Assembly (NCBI RefSeq): GCF_039526385.1
Contig: NZ_BAAAIX010000034.1
Location: forward strand, 124,001-188,000
Direction of reading: 5' to 3'
Source: Luteococcus peritonei
GTDB lineage: Bacteria; Actinomycetota; Actinomycetes; Propionibacteriales; Propionibacteriaceae
DNA length: 64,000 nucleotides
Positions 15,123 through 23,985 of this stretch are shown here, piece by piece. The notes under the pieces are model-generated. The model ran no database searches. It was not told where the DNA came from and worked only from the letters and a program-made list of their open reading frames with translations. How positions within the stretch are numbered: the first letter of the stretch is position 1; every line of letters begins with the position of its first letter. Made by a program: the position numbers and the translations under genes.

Positions 15123-16460
15123 ATGGCTCGTCCCAAGCCCCTGTCCGGATTCCCGGAATTCCTGCCTGCCGGCCGCATCGTCGAGCAGCGCGTGCTGGAC
15201 ATCCTGCGCGAGACCTTCGAGCTGCACGGCTTCGCCTCCATCGAGACCCGCGCCGTGGAGACCATGGAGACGCTCACCCGCAAGGGTGAGATCACCAAGG
15301 AGGTCTACGTGGTGCGCCGGCTGCACGCCGACGAGGCGCAGCCGGAGAAGGACGACCTGGGCCTGCACTTCGACCTGACCGTGCCCTTCGCGCGCTACGT
15401 GCTGGAGAATGCCGGCCACCTGGCCTTCCCCTTCCGTCGCTACCAGGTGCAGAAGGTCTGGCGCGGCGAGCGCCCGCAGGAGGGCCGCTACCGCGAATTC
15501 CTGCAGGCCGACATCGACATCGTGGGCCAGGACAGCCTGCCCGAGCACTTCGACGTCGAGGCGCCGCTGGTGATGCTGGCCGCCCTGGAGCGGATGCACG
15601 TCGAGCTGGGCCTGCCGCAGGCGCTGATGCACGTCAACAACCGCAAGCTGGCCGAGGGCTTCTACCGCGGCCTGGGCATCACCGACACCCTCGAGGTGCT
15701 GCAGCGGGTGGACAAGTACGACAAGATCGGCGCCGAGGCGGTGGCCGCGCTGCTCACCGAGGAGCTGGGCCTGTCCGCCGAGGTGGCGGCCAAGTGCGTC
15801 GCCCTGGCCGGCATCTGCACCCCCGACGACTCCTTCGTTGAGCAGGTACGCGCCCTGGGCGTGCAGCACGAGATGCTCGACGAGGGCCTGGCCGCGCTGC
15901 AGGCCGTCATCAACGAGGCCAATCGACGCGTGCCGGGCCGGATGGTGGCCGACATGAAGATCGCCCGCGGCCTGGACTACTACACCGGCACGGTCTACGA
16001 GACCGAGCTGGTGGGCCACGAGAAGCTGGGCTCGATCAGCTCCGGTGGCCGCTACGACTCGCTGGCCAGCGACGGGAAGACCACCTTCCCGGGCGTGGGC
16101 ATCTCGCTGGGCGTCACCCGGCTGCTCGGACCGATGATCACCAAGGGCCAGATCACCGCCACCCGCAGCGTGCCCAGTGCCGTGCTGGTGGCCGTCGACG
16201 CGGAGGAGACCCGCGACGTGGCCCAGGAGGTGGCTGCCGCGCTGCGCGCCCGCCGGATTCCCTGCGAGGTGGCCCCCAAGGCCGACAAGTTCGGCAAGCA
16301 GATCCGCTATGCCGACCGTCGCGGCATCCCCTTCGTCTGGTTCGGTGGCCTGCAGGGCCAGGCCAAGGACATCCGCTCCGGCGAGCAGGTGGAGGCGGAC
16401 GCATCCAGCTGGATGCCCCCGGCCGAGGACCTGCGTCCCGGGGTGTCGATCGCCGGCTGA
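15123..16460 (+). CDS. hisS: Histidyl-tRNA synthetase
   Basis: Protein of 445 aa. This class II synthetase charges tRNA-His. Motif 1 region starts with PLSGFPEFLP; motif 2 shows RRYQVQKVWRGERPQEGRYREF; the HisA/HisB signatures appear as LDYYTGTVYE and SSGGRYDSL. A C-terminal anticodon-binding domain follows. ATG 15123 gives the family N-terminus; GTG 15111 would add four residues and cannot be excluded because neither has a strong ribosome site. Confidence 0.95.
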   Translation: MARPKPLSGFPEFLPAGRIVEQRVLDILRETFELHGFASIETRAVETMETLTRKGEITKEVYVVRRLHADEAQPEKDDLGLHFDLTVPFARYVLENAGHLAFPFRRYQVQKVWRGERPQEGRYREFLQADIDIVGQDSLPEHFDVEAPLVMLAALERMHVELGLPQALMHVNNRKLAEGFYRGLGITDTLEVLQRVDKYDKIGAEAVAALLTEELGLSAEVAAKCVALAGICTPDDSFVEQVRALGVQHEMLDEGLAALQAVINEANRRVPGRMVADMKIARGLDYYTGTVYETELVGHEKLGSISSGGRYDSLASDGKTTFPGVGISLGVTRLLGPMITKGQITATRSVPSAVLVAVDAEETRDVAQEVAAALRARRIPCEVAPKADKFGKQIRYADRRGIPFVWFGGLQGQAKDIRSGEQVEADASSWMPPAEDLRPGVSIAG

Positions 16461-16489
16461 TCGGCACGGCCGCTGCGGCGGCGAGGCCC

Positions 16490-16495
16490 TAGGAT
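16490..16495 (+). promoter_or_regulatory. -10 hexamer TAGGAT for the glycosyltransferase (leaderless)
   Basis: TAGGAT ends 7 nt before ATG 16503. Its last three bases run into an in-frame ATG at 16494, which argues that the later ATG is the true start. Confidence 0.5.
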
Positions 16496-16502
16496 GGCCG
16501 CC

Positions 16503-17462
16503 ATGTCCGAGTTCGCGCAGCCTGTCTCCGACGCCCCCAGCCTGGTGCTGGGCGTGCTGACCTTCCGCCGCAACGACCTGTTGGCCGCCGTGCTGCCGCG
16601 GCTGGCCGACCAGCTGCGAGCGGCCCAGCAGATGGGCCACCAGGTACGTCTGCAGGTGGTGGACAACGATCCTGACAGCGGTGCCCGATCGGTGGTGGAG
16701 GGACTCGATCTGGGCGTCGAGACCCGCTACGCGCACGAGCCGCGGCCCGGGCTGTCCGCCGCCCGCAACCGCCTGCTCACCGAGGCCGGTGAGGCGCGCC
16801 TGCTGGCCTGCATCGACGACGACGAGCAGCCCGGCGAGGGCTGGCTGGCCAGCCTGCTGCAGACCTGGCGCGAGAGCGGCGCCCAGGCGGTCACCGGCCC
16901 GGTGCGCTCCGAGCCGGAGGGCGAGGTGGACCCGTGGACCGAGGGGACGGCCCTGTTCGCCCGGCCCAGCCACCCCACCGGCAGCGAGCGACCCGGCCTG
17001 GCCACCAACAACCTGCTGCTCGACCTGGACTTCGTGCGCGAGCACGGTCTGCGCTTCGACGACCGCTTCGGCCTGACCGGGGGAGAGGACTCCCGCTTCG
17101 GGCAGGCGCTGCGCGCCGCCGGCGGCCGGATCGTCTGGTGCGACGAGGCCGAGGTGAGCGAGACCGTCCCTGCGGCCCGGCTGGAGCGTCGCTGGATCAA
17201 CGACCGCCTGGTGCGCTTCGGCGAGAGCTGGGTGCGGGTGCGCGGCATCGACCTGACGGGCAAGGAGGCGCTGATGTTCCGTGGCACGGCGCTGGTCAAG
17301 GGTGTGATGAAGACCGTCGAGGGGCAGGCCAAGGTGGTGCGCGCCCGACGTGAGAACGACCCCCGCACCGAGGGCCACTGGGCCGGTGAGCGCGCCGGCG
17401 GCATCGGCCTGGTGCGCGGCGCGCTGGGCATCAACCGCCAGGAGTACGCCCGCAAGGGCTGA
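16503..17462 (+). CDS. Family 2 glycosyltransferase
   Basis: Protein of 319 aa from ATG 16503. A GT-A fold is indicated by VLGVLTFRRND near the N-terminus, the metal/nucleotide site ACIDDDEQP (about residue 105), and GGEDSRFGQALRAAGG (about residue 195), the ED-x-(E/R) acceptor-site motif. There is no signal peptide or membrane anchor, so it should act in the cytoplasm on a lipid- or protein-linked acceptor. No other glycan gene flanks it. Confidence 0.8.
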   Translation: MSEFAQPVSDAPSLVLGVLTFRRNDLLAAVLPRLADQLRAAQQMGHQVRLQVVDNDPDSGARSVVEGLDLGVETRYAHEPRPGLSAARNRLLTEAGEARLLACIDDDEQPGEGWLASLLQTWRESGAQAVTGPVRSEPEGEVDPWTEGTALFARPSHPTGSERPGLATNNLLLDLDFVREHGLRFDDRFGLTGGEDSRFGQALRAAGGRIVWCDEAEVSETVPAARLERRWINDRLVRFGESWVRVRGIDLTGKEALMFRGTALVKGVMKTVEGQAKVVRARRENDPRTEGHWAGERAGGIGLVRGALGINRQEYARKG

Positions 17463-17498
17463 GCGGGTTGACGACGGGCCGTGGGCCCGGGCCGGGGC

Positions 17499-18278
17499 TC
17501 ACAGGTCGAGGTCGACCTGCAGCGAGGCCACCGCCTTGGCCAGGCCGATCAACCGGGTGACCTGGTCACGGGGCTGCCCCGGACGGGCCGCACGCACCAC
17601 GGAGAGCACGACGGTCCAGTCACGCAGCTGCTGTTCGTCGGTCTCGACACCTGCCGCGACCAGCGCGTCCACGAGCTGCCAGAAGACCTCCTGCAGCTGG
17701 GCGGTGCCGCCCTGCGCATCGGCCAGGAAGGCCGCGGCCTCGGCATGCCGGTTGCCGGCCAGGCCCAGCGGCGCGATGGCCACCGGCTCGCCACCACGCA
17801 GCAGGACGTGCTCGCCGCGCAGGTTACCGTGCAGGCTCACCAGGTGATCTTCCTGACCCAGCAGCCGTCGTCCGGTCCGCAGCGCCTGCTCCACCAGCCG
17901 AGGCGGCAGGGGCAGGGAACGCCCGACGCTCTCCATGGCTGCCAGCTCGTCGGCCAGCAGCTCCGCGAGCCGGGGGAGCGCGGCCGGTGCCGGCCGGTGC
18001 AGCCGGGCCCACAGCTGGGCCACCTCGTCGGCCCCGGCCCAGGTGGGCTGCAACGGTTCCAGCAGCACCGCTCCCCATGCGGGTTTGGCACGCAGCACCT
18101 CGACGGCACCCTCGGCGCGCCAGAACTTCAGAGCAGCCACCGAGCCGGCTCGCCAGCCCCGCGGTGGCGCCACCTTGAGCACGGCAGCGCGCCCGTCGAC
18201 GGTGCGCACCGGACGCACCAGCTCGCTGTACGGCTCGCCGTCAGGGATCAGTTGCCAGTCGCGCATCACCTCGTCCAC
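17499..18278 (-). CDS. APH-fold protein, probable pseudokinase
   Basis: Protein of 259 aa resembling the streptomycin 6-kinase/hydroxyurea phosphotransferase group: AVLKVA supplies the beta-3 lysine (Lys35), and LHGNLRGEHVLL aligns with the catalytic HGDLHxxN loop. The catalytic Asp is Asn152 and the loop Asn is replaced by His. The following metal-binding motif, normally AIDPxG, is AIAPLG with Ala169. Loss of both catalytic and metal Asp suggests no phosphotransfer. It may bind nucleotide or a partner. Divergent from an intact APH-like gene 49 bp away; AAGACT at 18285-18290 may be its -10. Confidence 0.7.
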   Translation of the reverse strand: MDEVMRDWQLIPDGEPYSELVRPVRTVDGRAAVLKVAPPRGWRAGSVAALKFWRAEGAVEVLRAKPAWGAVLLEPLQPTWAGADEVAQLWARLHRPAPAALPRLAELLADELAAMESVGRSLPLPPRLVEQALRTGRRLLGQEDHLVSLHGNLRGEHVLLRGGEPVAIAPLGLAGNRHAEAAAFLADAQGGTAQLQEVFWQLVDALVAAGVETDEQQLRDWTVVLSVVRAARPGQPRDQVTRLIGLAKAVASLQVDLDL

Positions 18279-18315
18279 CGCACCAGTCTTGCGCGCCGGT
18301 GGCAGGGGCCTTGCC

Positions 18316-18321
18316 TAGGAT
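18316..18321 (+). promoter_or_regulatory. -10 hexamer TAGGAT for the APH-like kinase (leaderless)
   Basis: TAGGAT ends exactly 6 nt before ATG 18328, the spacing expected if transcription starts at the A of the start codon. Confidence 0.55.
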
Positions 18322-18327
18322 CGGCCC

Positions 18328-19164
18328 ATGGTACTCGACGCGGGTCAGCAGGCGCTGCTGGACGCCTGGTGCCCGGGAGCCCGTCTGGTGCGCGACATGG
18401 GCTGGGGACTGGTGGAGCGCACCGTGCTGCACCTGGCCACCGACCAGGGCGGGGTGACCGTCAAGGCGAGTCCGCCGCAGGACCGCCACACCGCCCGGGA
18501 GATCGCCGCCCATCGCGCCTGGTTGGCGCCGCTGGTGGCCGAAGGCCATGTACCGCGGCTGCTGCATGCCGATCAGGCGGCCCGGATCCTGGTCGCCGAG
18601 CACCTTCCCGGTGAGCTGGTGCTGGGCCACCCCGCCCAGAGCGAACCGGAGACCTTCGCCCAGGCCGGCCGCATCCTGCGGCTGCTGCACGGCCAGTCCT
18701 GCGGCGTCGATGCCGGCTACGGCCAGCAGCTGCGCGAGACGACGCTGCGCTGGCTGTCCCGCCCGCACCGCATCGAGCCTTCGACCGCGCGCGAGCTGCA
18801 CCGCCGGGTCTCGGCCTGGCCCGACCAGGGCGCCGAGGTGGTGCCCACCCACCAGGACTTCCAGCCGCGCAACTGGCTGGTGGACGAGGCGCGCGTGCGG
18901 CTGATCGACTTCGGCGGCATGGAGCTGGCGCCGGCGCTGGTGGACCTGGTGCGGCTGCACCGCCAGGACTTCCAGGACGATCCCCGGCTGGAGCAGGCCT
19001 TCCTGGCCGGCTACGGCAGTGACCCGCGCCGCGACGAGCTGTGGCCCCGCCAGCTGCTGGCCCAGGCCGTCACCACCGCCGTCTGGGCCTTCGGCGTGGG
19101 CGACGAGGCCTTCGAGCAGCAGGGCCACCGGATGGTCGCGCAGTGCCTGGACGGCGTCTTCTGA
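18328..19164 (+). CDS. APH-family phosphotransferase
   Basis: Protein of 278 aa with an intact aminoglycoside/choline-kinase type catalytic core: VTVKAS (Lys46), THQDFQPRNWLV (catalytic Asp177, Asn182), and LIDFGGME (metal Asp194). This fold phosphorylates small hydroxylated molecules; substrate is unknown, and resistance should not be assumed. The leaderless-type start and the divergent, catalytically dead APH-like neighbour suggest the pair may share regulation. Confidence 0.8.
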   Translation: MVLDAGQQALLDAWCPGARLVRDMGWGLVERTVLHLATDQGGVTVKASPPQDRHTAREIAAHRAWLAPLVAEGHVPRLLHADQAARILVAEHLPGELVLGHPAQSEPETFAQAGRILRLLHGQSCGVDAGYGQQLRETTLRWLSRPHRIEPSTARELHRRVSAWPDQGAEVVPTHQDFQPRNWLVDEARVRLIDFGGMELAPALVDLVRLHRQDFQDDPRLEQAFLAGYGSDPRRDELWPRQLLAQAVTTAVWAFGVGDEAFEQQGHRMVAQCLDGVF

Positions 19165-19212
19165 GCATCCGGCGAGCCAGGAATCCCGCGGCGGGCACCA
19201 GTGGCGATGCCC

Positions 19213-19218
19213 TAGGGT
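19213..19218 (+). promoter_or_regulatory. -10 hexamer TAGGGT for aspS
   Basis: TAGGGT predicts a leader of about 56 nt that contains a 9-bp hairpin at 19236-19260 and the AAAGGAA ribosome site. Confidence 0.5.
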
Positions 19219-19235
19219 GGAGGCGCACACCAACC

Positions 19236-19260
19236 GGCCGCGCACCGTCTATGCGCGGCC
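19236..19260 (+). other. Leader hairpin of aspS
   Basis: A 9-bp perfect stem (GGCCGCGCA with its complement) and a 7-nt loop lie in the predicted aspS leader, ending 4 nt before AAAGGAA. It could affect initiation, or be a terminator-like structure for the upstream gene. No T-box sequence is visible. Confidence 0.45.
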
Positions 19261-19280
19261 CCAGAAAGGAATAGCTGCTC

Positions 19281-21107
19281 ATGCTGCGCACCCATGAGGC
19301 CGGGACCCTGTCCAAGGCCGACGTCGGAACCACTGTCACCCTGGCCGGATGGGTCGCCAAGCGGCGCGACCACGGCGGCGTGGCCTTCATCGACCTGCGC
19401 GACGCCTCCGGCATCTGCCAGGTCGTCGTGCGTGACGAGTACCTCGAGAAGGCCGGCATCCACGACCTGCGCAACGAGTTCTGCATCAAGGTCACCGGCG
19501 TCGTCGACGCCCGTACCCCCGAGAACGTGAACCCCAACATCGCCACCGGAGAGGTGGAGGTGGCCATCCGCGAGCTGGAGGTGCTGAACACCGCCGCGCC
19601 GCTGCCCTTCCAGGTCGACGAGCGCACCGGTGTCGGCGAGGACGCCCGCCTGAAGTACCGCTACCTGGACCTGCGCCGGCCCCGGATGCACGAGGCCATG
19701 GTGCTGCGCTCCCAGGTCACCCACACCATCCGTGAGGTGCTGGACGAGGCCAGCTTCTACGACGTCGAGACCCCGACGCTGACCCGCTCCACCCCCGAGG
19801 GCGCCCGCGACTTCCTGGTGCCGGCCCGCCTGCACCCGGGTGCCTGGTACGCCCTGCCGCAGAGCCCCCAGCTGTTCAAGCAGTTGCTGATGGTGGCCGG
19901 CATGGAGCGCTACTACCAGATCGCGCGCTGCTACCGCGACGAGGACTTCCGCGCCGACCGCCAGCCCGAGTTCACCCAGCTCGACATCGAGATGAGCTTC
20001 GTGGACCAGGACGACGTGATGGCCCTGGCCGAGAAGGTGATGGCCGCCTGCTGGAAGCTGATCGGCGTCGACATGCCCACCCCGCTGCCGCGGATGACCT
20101 GGCACGACGCCATGGACAACTACGGCTCCGACAAGCCCGACCTGCGCTTCGACCTCAAGATCCGCGAGCTGACCAGCTTCTTCGCCGAGACCCCCTTCCG
20201 GGTCTTCCAGAACCCCTACGTGGGCTGCGTGGTCATGCCCGGTGGCGCCTCGCTGCCGCGTCGCCAGTTCGACGCCTGGCAGGAGTGGGCCAAGCAGCGC
20301 GGCGCCAAGGGCCTGGCCTACATCACCGTCGACGAGAACGGCGAGCTCGGCGGTCCGGTGGCCAAGAACATCTCCGAGACCGAGAAGGCCGGCATCGCCG
20401 AGGCCGCTGGCGCCAAGCCGGGCGACGCGATCTTCTTCGCGGCGGGGGAGCGCGAGACCTCCCAGGAGCTGCTGGGTGCCGCGCGCCTGGAGATCGGCCG
20501 CCGCTGCGAGCTGATCGACGAGGACGCCTGGAGCTTCCTGTGGGTGGTGGACGCCCCCATGTTCAAGTCCACCGCCGCGGCCACCGCCTCGGGCGACGTG
20601 GCGCTGGGCCACTCGAAGTGGACCGCCGTGCACCATGCCTTCACCTCGCCCAAGCCGGAGCACCTGGACAGCTTCGACACCGATCCGGGCAGCGCGCTGA
20701 GCTATGGCTACGACTTCGTCTGCAACGGCAACGAGGTGGGCGGCGGCTCGATCCGTATCCACCGCCCCGACGTGCAGCAGCGCGTCTTCAACGTGATGGG
20801 GATCAGCGAGGAGGAAGCGAGTGAGAAGTTCGGCTTCCTGCTGGAAGCCTTCGCCTTCGGCGCCCCGCCGCACGGTGGCATCGCCTTCGGCCTGGACCGT
20901 CTGGTCATGCTGCTGGGTGGTTTCGACACCATCCGCGACGTGATCGCCTTCCCCAAGTCCGGCGGCGGCTTCGATCCGCTGACCCAGGCCCCGGCGCCGA
21001 TCACGCCGCAGCAGCGCAAGGAGGCCGGCGTCGACGCCAAGCCGGTCAAGAAGGGCGAGCAGGCCGAGGCGGCCGAGAAGAAGGCCAACCCGCTGCCCTC
21101 CAACTGA
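19281..21107 (+). CDS. aspS: Aspartyl-tRNA synthetase
   Basis: Protein of 608 aa, bacterial-type AspRS. It has an N-terminal OB anticodon domain (GWVAKRRDHGGVAFIDLRD), class II catalytic core with QSPQLFKQLLM and RCYRDEDFRADRQPEFTQLD, an inserted GAD domain (about 290-420), and motif 3 GIAFGLDRLVMLL. The last 30 residues form a Lys/Glu/Ala-rich tail. Whether it is discriminating or also charges tRNA-Asn depends on the presence of AsnRS elsewhere. ATG 19281 follows AAAGGAA. Confidence 0.96.
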   Translation: MLRTHEAGTLSKADVGTTVTLAGWVAKRRDHGGVAFIDLRDASGICQVVVRDEYLEKAGIHDLRNEFCIKVTGVVDARTPENVNPNIATGEVEVAIRELEVLNTAAPLPFQVDERTGVGEDARLKYRYLDLRRPRMHEAMVLRSQVTHTIREVLDEASFYDVETPTLTRSTPEGARDFLVPARLHPGAWYALPQSPQLFKQLLMVAGMERYYQIARCYRDEDFRADRQPEFTQLDIEMSFVDQDDVMALAEKVMAACWKLIGVDMPTPLPRMTWHDAMDNYGSDKPDLRFDLKIRELTSFFAETPFRVFQNPYVGCVVMPGGASLPRRQFDAWQEWAKQRGAKGLAYITVDENGELGGPVAKNISETEKAGIAEAAGAKPGDAIFFAAGERETSQELLGAARLEIGRRCELIDEDAWSFLWVVDAPMFKSTAAATASGDVALGHSKWTAVHHAFTSPKPEHLDSFDTDPGSALSYGYDFVCNGNEVGGGSIRIHRPDVQQRVFNVMGISEEEASEKFGFLLEAFAFGAPPHGGIAFGLDRLVMLLGGFDTIRDVIAFPKSGGGFDPLTQAPAPITPQQRKEAGVDAKPVKKGEQAEAAEKKANPLPSN

Positions 21108-21120
21108 TCGAACCGCCGGT

Positions 21121-21160
21121 CCACGGGCCCGGTACCGCTGTCGCGGTGCCGGGTCCGTGG
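21121..21160 (+). terminator. Long hairpin terminator after aspS
   Basis: An 18-bp stem with two G-T wobbles and a TGTC tetraloop begins 14 nt after the aspS stop; it is the longest terminator-like hairpin noticed in the window. Confidence 0.7.
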
Positions 21161-21230
21161 CGTGTGCAAGGAAAGTCCTGGCAACAACCGGCGCGGCGCG
21201 CCCGCCAGGCGATTGACTGCCAAGGTTCGA

Positions 21231-21252
21231 CCGGCGACGAGGCCGTCGCCGG
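21231..21252 (+). promoter_or_regulatory. Dyad just upstream of the symporter gene
   Basis: CCGGCGAC and its perfect complement are separated by 6 nt, ending 11 nt before the GAAGGA ribosome site of the sodium symporter gene. It could be an operator or a leader hairpin. No clear TAGnnT hexamer was found in this 117-bp gap after the terminator. Confidence 0.35.
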
Positions 21253-21277
21253 GTCCACATGACTGAAGGACCTTCCC

Positions 21278-22810
21278 ATGGCTGTTCTCGACTGGGTCGT
21301 CGTGGCCCTGTTCTTCGCCGCGATGATCGGCATCGGCATCTACTCCAAGTCCAAGAGCTCCAACTCCGGCGACTTCTTCGTGGGCGGCGGCAAGGTGCCG
21401 TGGTGGTTGTCCGGCGTCTCGCACCACGTCTCGGGCCACTCCGGCGTGGTCTTCGTCGCCTATGCCGCCATCGCCTACAACCTCGGCTTCACCATGTACG
21501 TCTGGTGGGCTCTGGTGATCGCCTTCGCCACCCTGATCGGCGCCCGGATCTTCGCGCCGCGCTGGCCGCGGCTGCGCCAGAAGCTGGGCATCCAGTCGCC
21601 CACCGAGTACCTCAAGATGCGCTACGGCCTGCCCGCGCAGCAGACCATCGCCTGGCTGGGTGTGCTGATGAAGCTGGTGGACATCGGCGCCAAGTGGGCC
21701 TCGATCGGCGTGCTGATGCACGGCTTCACCGGCGTGCCGATCTGGCTGGGCATCCTGCTCTCCGGCGCGGTCAGCATGATCTACATCACCATCGGCGGAC
21801 TGTGGGCCGACCTGCTCACCGACTTCGTGCAGTTCCTGGTGCAGCTGGTGGCCGGCCTCGTGATCCTGGTGGGCGTCGGCGCCGCGCTGGCCGACCGCGG
21901 GCTGAACTACTTCACCATGTGGGGCGAGCTCGACAAGGTGCAGCCCAACTTCTCCAGCCCCTTCGCTGGCAACTACACCATGCTGTGGTGCGCGCTCTAC
22001 CTGTTCGCCAAGACCTTCGAGTACAACGGCGGCAACTGGAACCTGGCCGCGCGCTTCATCTCCACCTCCAGCGGCAAGGAGGCCCGCAAGGCCGAGCTGC
22101 TCAGCTCGCTGCTCTACTTCGTCTGGCCGCTGCTGATCTTCGCCCCGATGTGGGCCGGTCGGCTGCTGCACCCGGGCCTCGAGGACCCGGCCGGCGACCT
22201 GTACCCGCTGCTCACCGACACCTACCTGCCCGCCGGTCTGATCGGCCTGGTGCTGGCCAGCATGTTCGCCTCCACCATGGGCATGACCGTCTCCGACATC
22301 AACACCCTCTCCGCGGTCACCCAGCGAGACATCCTGCCGGTGCTGAGCCGCAAGTTCGACGAGTCGCGCCTGTCCGGCCGCGCCTCGCTGCGGATGGCGC
22401 GCCTGATCACCATCTTCTTCACCGTCGTCACCCTGGTGGTGGGCCTGAACAAGGACGCCTTCGGCGACATCATCGGCATGATCATCACCTGGTTCGGCGC
22501 CCTGGTGGGCGTGACCGGTGTGCCCCTGCTGCTGGGCCTGTTCAAGCGATTCCGCCACACCGACGGCACCTGGGCGATCATCGGCATCATCTTCGGCATG
22601 CTCACCTTCGCGGCCAGCCAGATCTGGAAGAGCGACTTCCCCTCCGACTGGGTCACCGCCGGTCCGATGCTGGTCTCCGCCTTCTTCTACATCCTGGGCG
22701 GCGTGCTGAACGCCTCCCGCGGCAAGCAGGTTCCGGCCGAGGTGGACTCCATGCTCGACTACATCGGCGACGACCGCGACGAGCACGGCGAACTCGTGAC
22801 GGCGCGCTGA
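21278..22810 (+). CDS. Sodium:solute symporter (SSS/SLC5 family)
   Basis: Protein of 510 aa with about 13 hydrophobic segments. The N-terminal FFVGGGKVPWW and following SGHSGVVF match the SSS family entrance motif (G-G-R-x-x-x-W). The middle holds ITIGGLWADLLTDFVQ, typical of SLC5-like Na+ transporters. Substrate is not fixed; sugars, polyols, sialic acids and amino acids are all known. The oxidoreductase 11 bp downstream suggests a sugar or polyol derivative. ATG 21278 follows GAAGGA. Confidence 0.88.
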   Translation: MAVLDWVVVALFFAAMIGIGIYSKSKSSNSGDFFVGGGKVPWWLSGVSHHVSGHSGVVFVAYAAIAYNLGFTMYVWWALVIAFATLIGARIFAPRWPRLRQKLGIQSPTEYLKMRYGLPAQQTIAWLGVLMKLVDIGAKWASIGVLMHGFTGVPIWLGILLSGAVSMIYITIGGLWADLLTDFVQFLVQLVAGLVILVGVGAALADRGLNYFTMWGELDKVQPNFSSPFAGNYTMLWCALYLFAKTFEYNGGNWNLAARFISTSSGKEARKAELLSSLLYFVWPLLIFAPMWAGRLLHPGLEDPAGDLYPLLTDTYLPAGLIGLVLASMFASTMGMTVSDINTLSAVTQRDILPVLSRKFDESRLSGRASLRMARLITIFFTVVTLVVGLNKDAFGDIIGMIITWFGALVGVTGVPLLLGLFKRFRHTDGTWAIIGIIFGMLTFAASQIWKSDFPSDWVTAGPMLVSAFFYILGGVLNASRGKQVPAEVDSMLDYIGDDRDEHGELVTAR

Positions 22811-22821
22811 GCGGCACGACG

Positions 22822-23973
22822 ATGACCACGAGGATCGTCCAGGTGGGGGTGCGCGGCTTCGGCGAGGTGCACCTGGAGCGGATCGCGGCGCTGCAGGCGG
22901 AGGGGCGCGTGGAGCTGGTGGGCGTCGTGGCACCATCCGGTCTGCCCGAGGGCCTGAAGGTGGCCTGGTTCGACGACCTGGGCCCCGCGCTGGAGGCGCT
23001 GCGACCCGACGTGGTCAGCATCGCCAGTCCGATGCACAGCCATGCCGAGCTGGCCACCCGGGCGGTGCTGGGTGGGGCGCACGTCCTGCTGGAGAAGCCG
23101 CCGGTGACCTCGCTGGCCGACTTCGAGGCGCTGCTCAACACCGCCGCCGCCAACCAGCGGGTGGTGCAGGTGGGCTTCCAGAGCCTCGGCTCGGACGGGA
23201 TCGGACGGCTGCGTGAGCTGGTGACCGGCGACGAACTGGGCGGTCCCGTGCAGGTGGGAGCCCGCGGGCTGTGGGTGCGGGATCGTGCCTACTACGAGCG
23301 CTCCGCCTGGGCCGGTCGGCGCCGCCACCAGGGACGACGGGTGGCCGACGGGGTGGTGACCAACCAGCTGCCGCACGCCGTGGTGACCGCCCTGGCGGCG
23401 CTCGGCGCCCGGCACCTGGAGGACGTGGCGGGCGTCGAGCTGGAGCTCTACCGCGCCAATCCGATCGAGGCCGACGACACCGCCTTCGTGCGGGTGGAGC
23501 TGGCCGACGGGAGCACCCTGTGCGCAGCGCTCACCGTCTGCGCGGAGCAGGAAGAGGGGGCCACGGTGGAGCTGCGGGGCAGCCGGGGACGGGCCAGCTA
23601 CCACTACGAGGACGACGAGCTGGAGCTGGTGGTGGACGGTCGCAGCAGTCGGGAACGCTTCGCGCGCACCGACCTGCTGGCCAACCTGCTGGACCACCTG
23701 GAGCACGGCGCCGACCTGCTGGTGCCGCTGGAGGCCACCGGTGCCTTCATGGCGGTGCTGGAGGCCACCCAGTCCGCCCCCGACCCGGTGCCGCTGGAGG
23801 ATGGCGTCAGCTTCGTGGGGGAGGGCGACGAGCGTCGCGCCGTCGTGGCTGACGTGGCGGACTGGGTCGACCGGGCCCTGCAGTCCCAACTGGGCTTCCG
23901 CGAGCTGGGGGCGCCCTGGGCCCGCTGCGGCGTCACGGCCCGGTGGGTGCCGCCGCAGCGCCGTGGCCGCTGA
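22822..23973 (+). CDS. Gfo/Idh/MocA family oxidoreductase
   Basis: Protein of 383 aa. The N-terminal Rossmann domain opens with IVQVGVRGFGEVHLERI, a variant of the GxGxxG NAD(P)-binding loop. HVLLEKPPVTS contains the family E-K-P motif (about residue 93). The C-terminal half is the alpha/beta substrate domain, with RRRHQGRRVADGVVTNQLPHAV near the expected catalytic area. Members oxidise or reduce sugars, inositols and related compounds. It begins 11 bp after the symporter stop, so uptake and first conversion of one substrate are probably coupled. Confidence 0.82.
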   Translation: MTTRIVQVGVRGFGEVHLERIAALQAEGRVELVGVVAPSGLPEGLKVAWFDDLGPALEALRPDVVSIASPMHSHAELATRAVLGGAHVLLEKPPVTSLADFEALLNTAAANQRVVQVGFQSLGSDGIGRLRELVTGDELGGPVQVGARGLWVRDRAYYERSAWAGRRRHQGRRVADGVVTNQLPHAVVTALAALGARHLEDVAGVELELYRANPIEADDTAFVRVELADGSTLCAALTVCAEQEEGATVELRGSRGRASYHYEDDELELVVDGRSSRERFARTDLLANLLDHLEHGADLLVPLEATGAFMAVLEATQSAPDPVPLEDGVSFVGEGDERRAVVADVADWVDRALQSQLGFRELGAPWARCGVTARWVPPQRRGR

Positions 23974-23985
23974 GCCCGCCCCAGG

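Noticed and set aside
17499..19164. Aminoglycoside resistance genes
   Set aside because: The APH fold is shared with many housekeeping and unknown kinases. One member lacks catalytic residues and neither shows a recognisable resistance subfamily signature.
21259..22821. 904-codon fusion of the symporter region with the oxidoreductase
   Set aside because: The first 521 codons are the wrong frame of the symporter gene. The oxidoreductase N-terminal Rossmann motif begins at ATG 22822.
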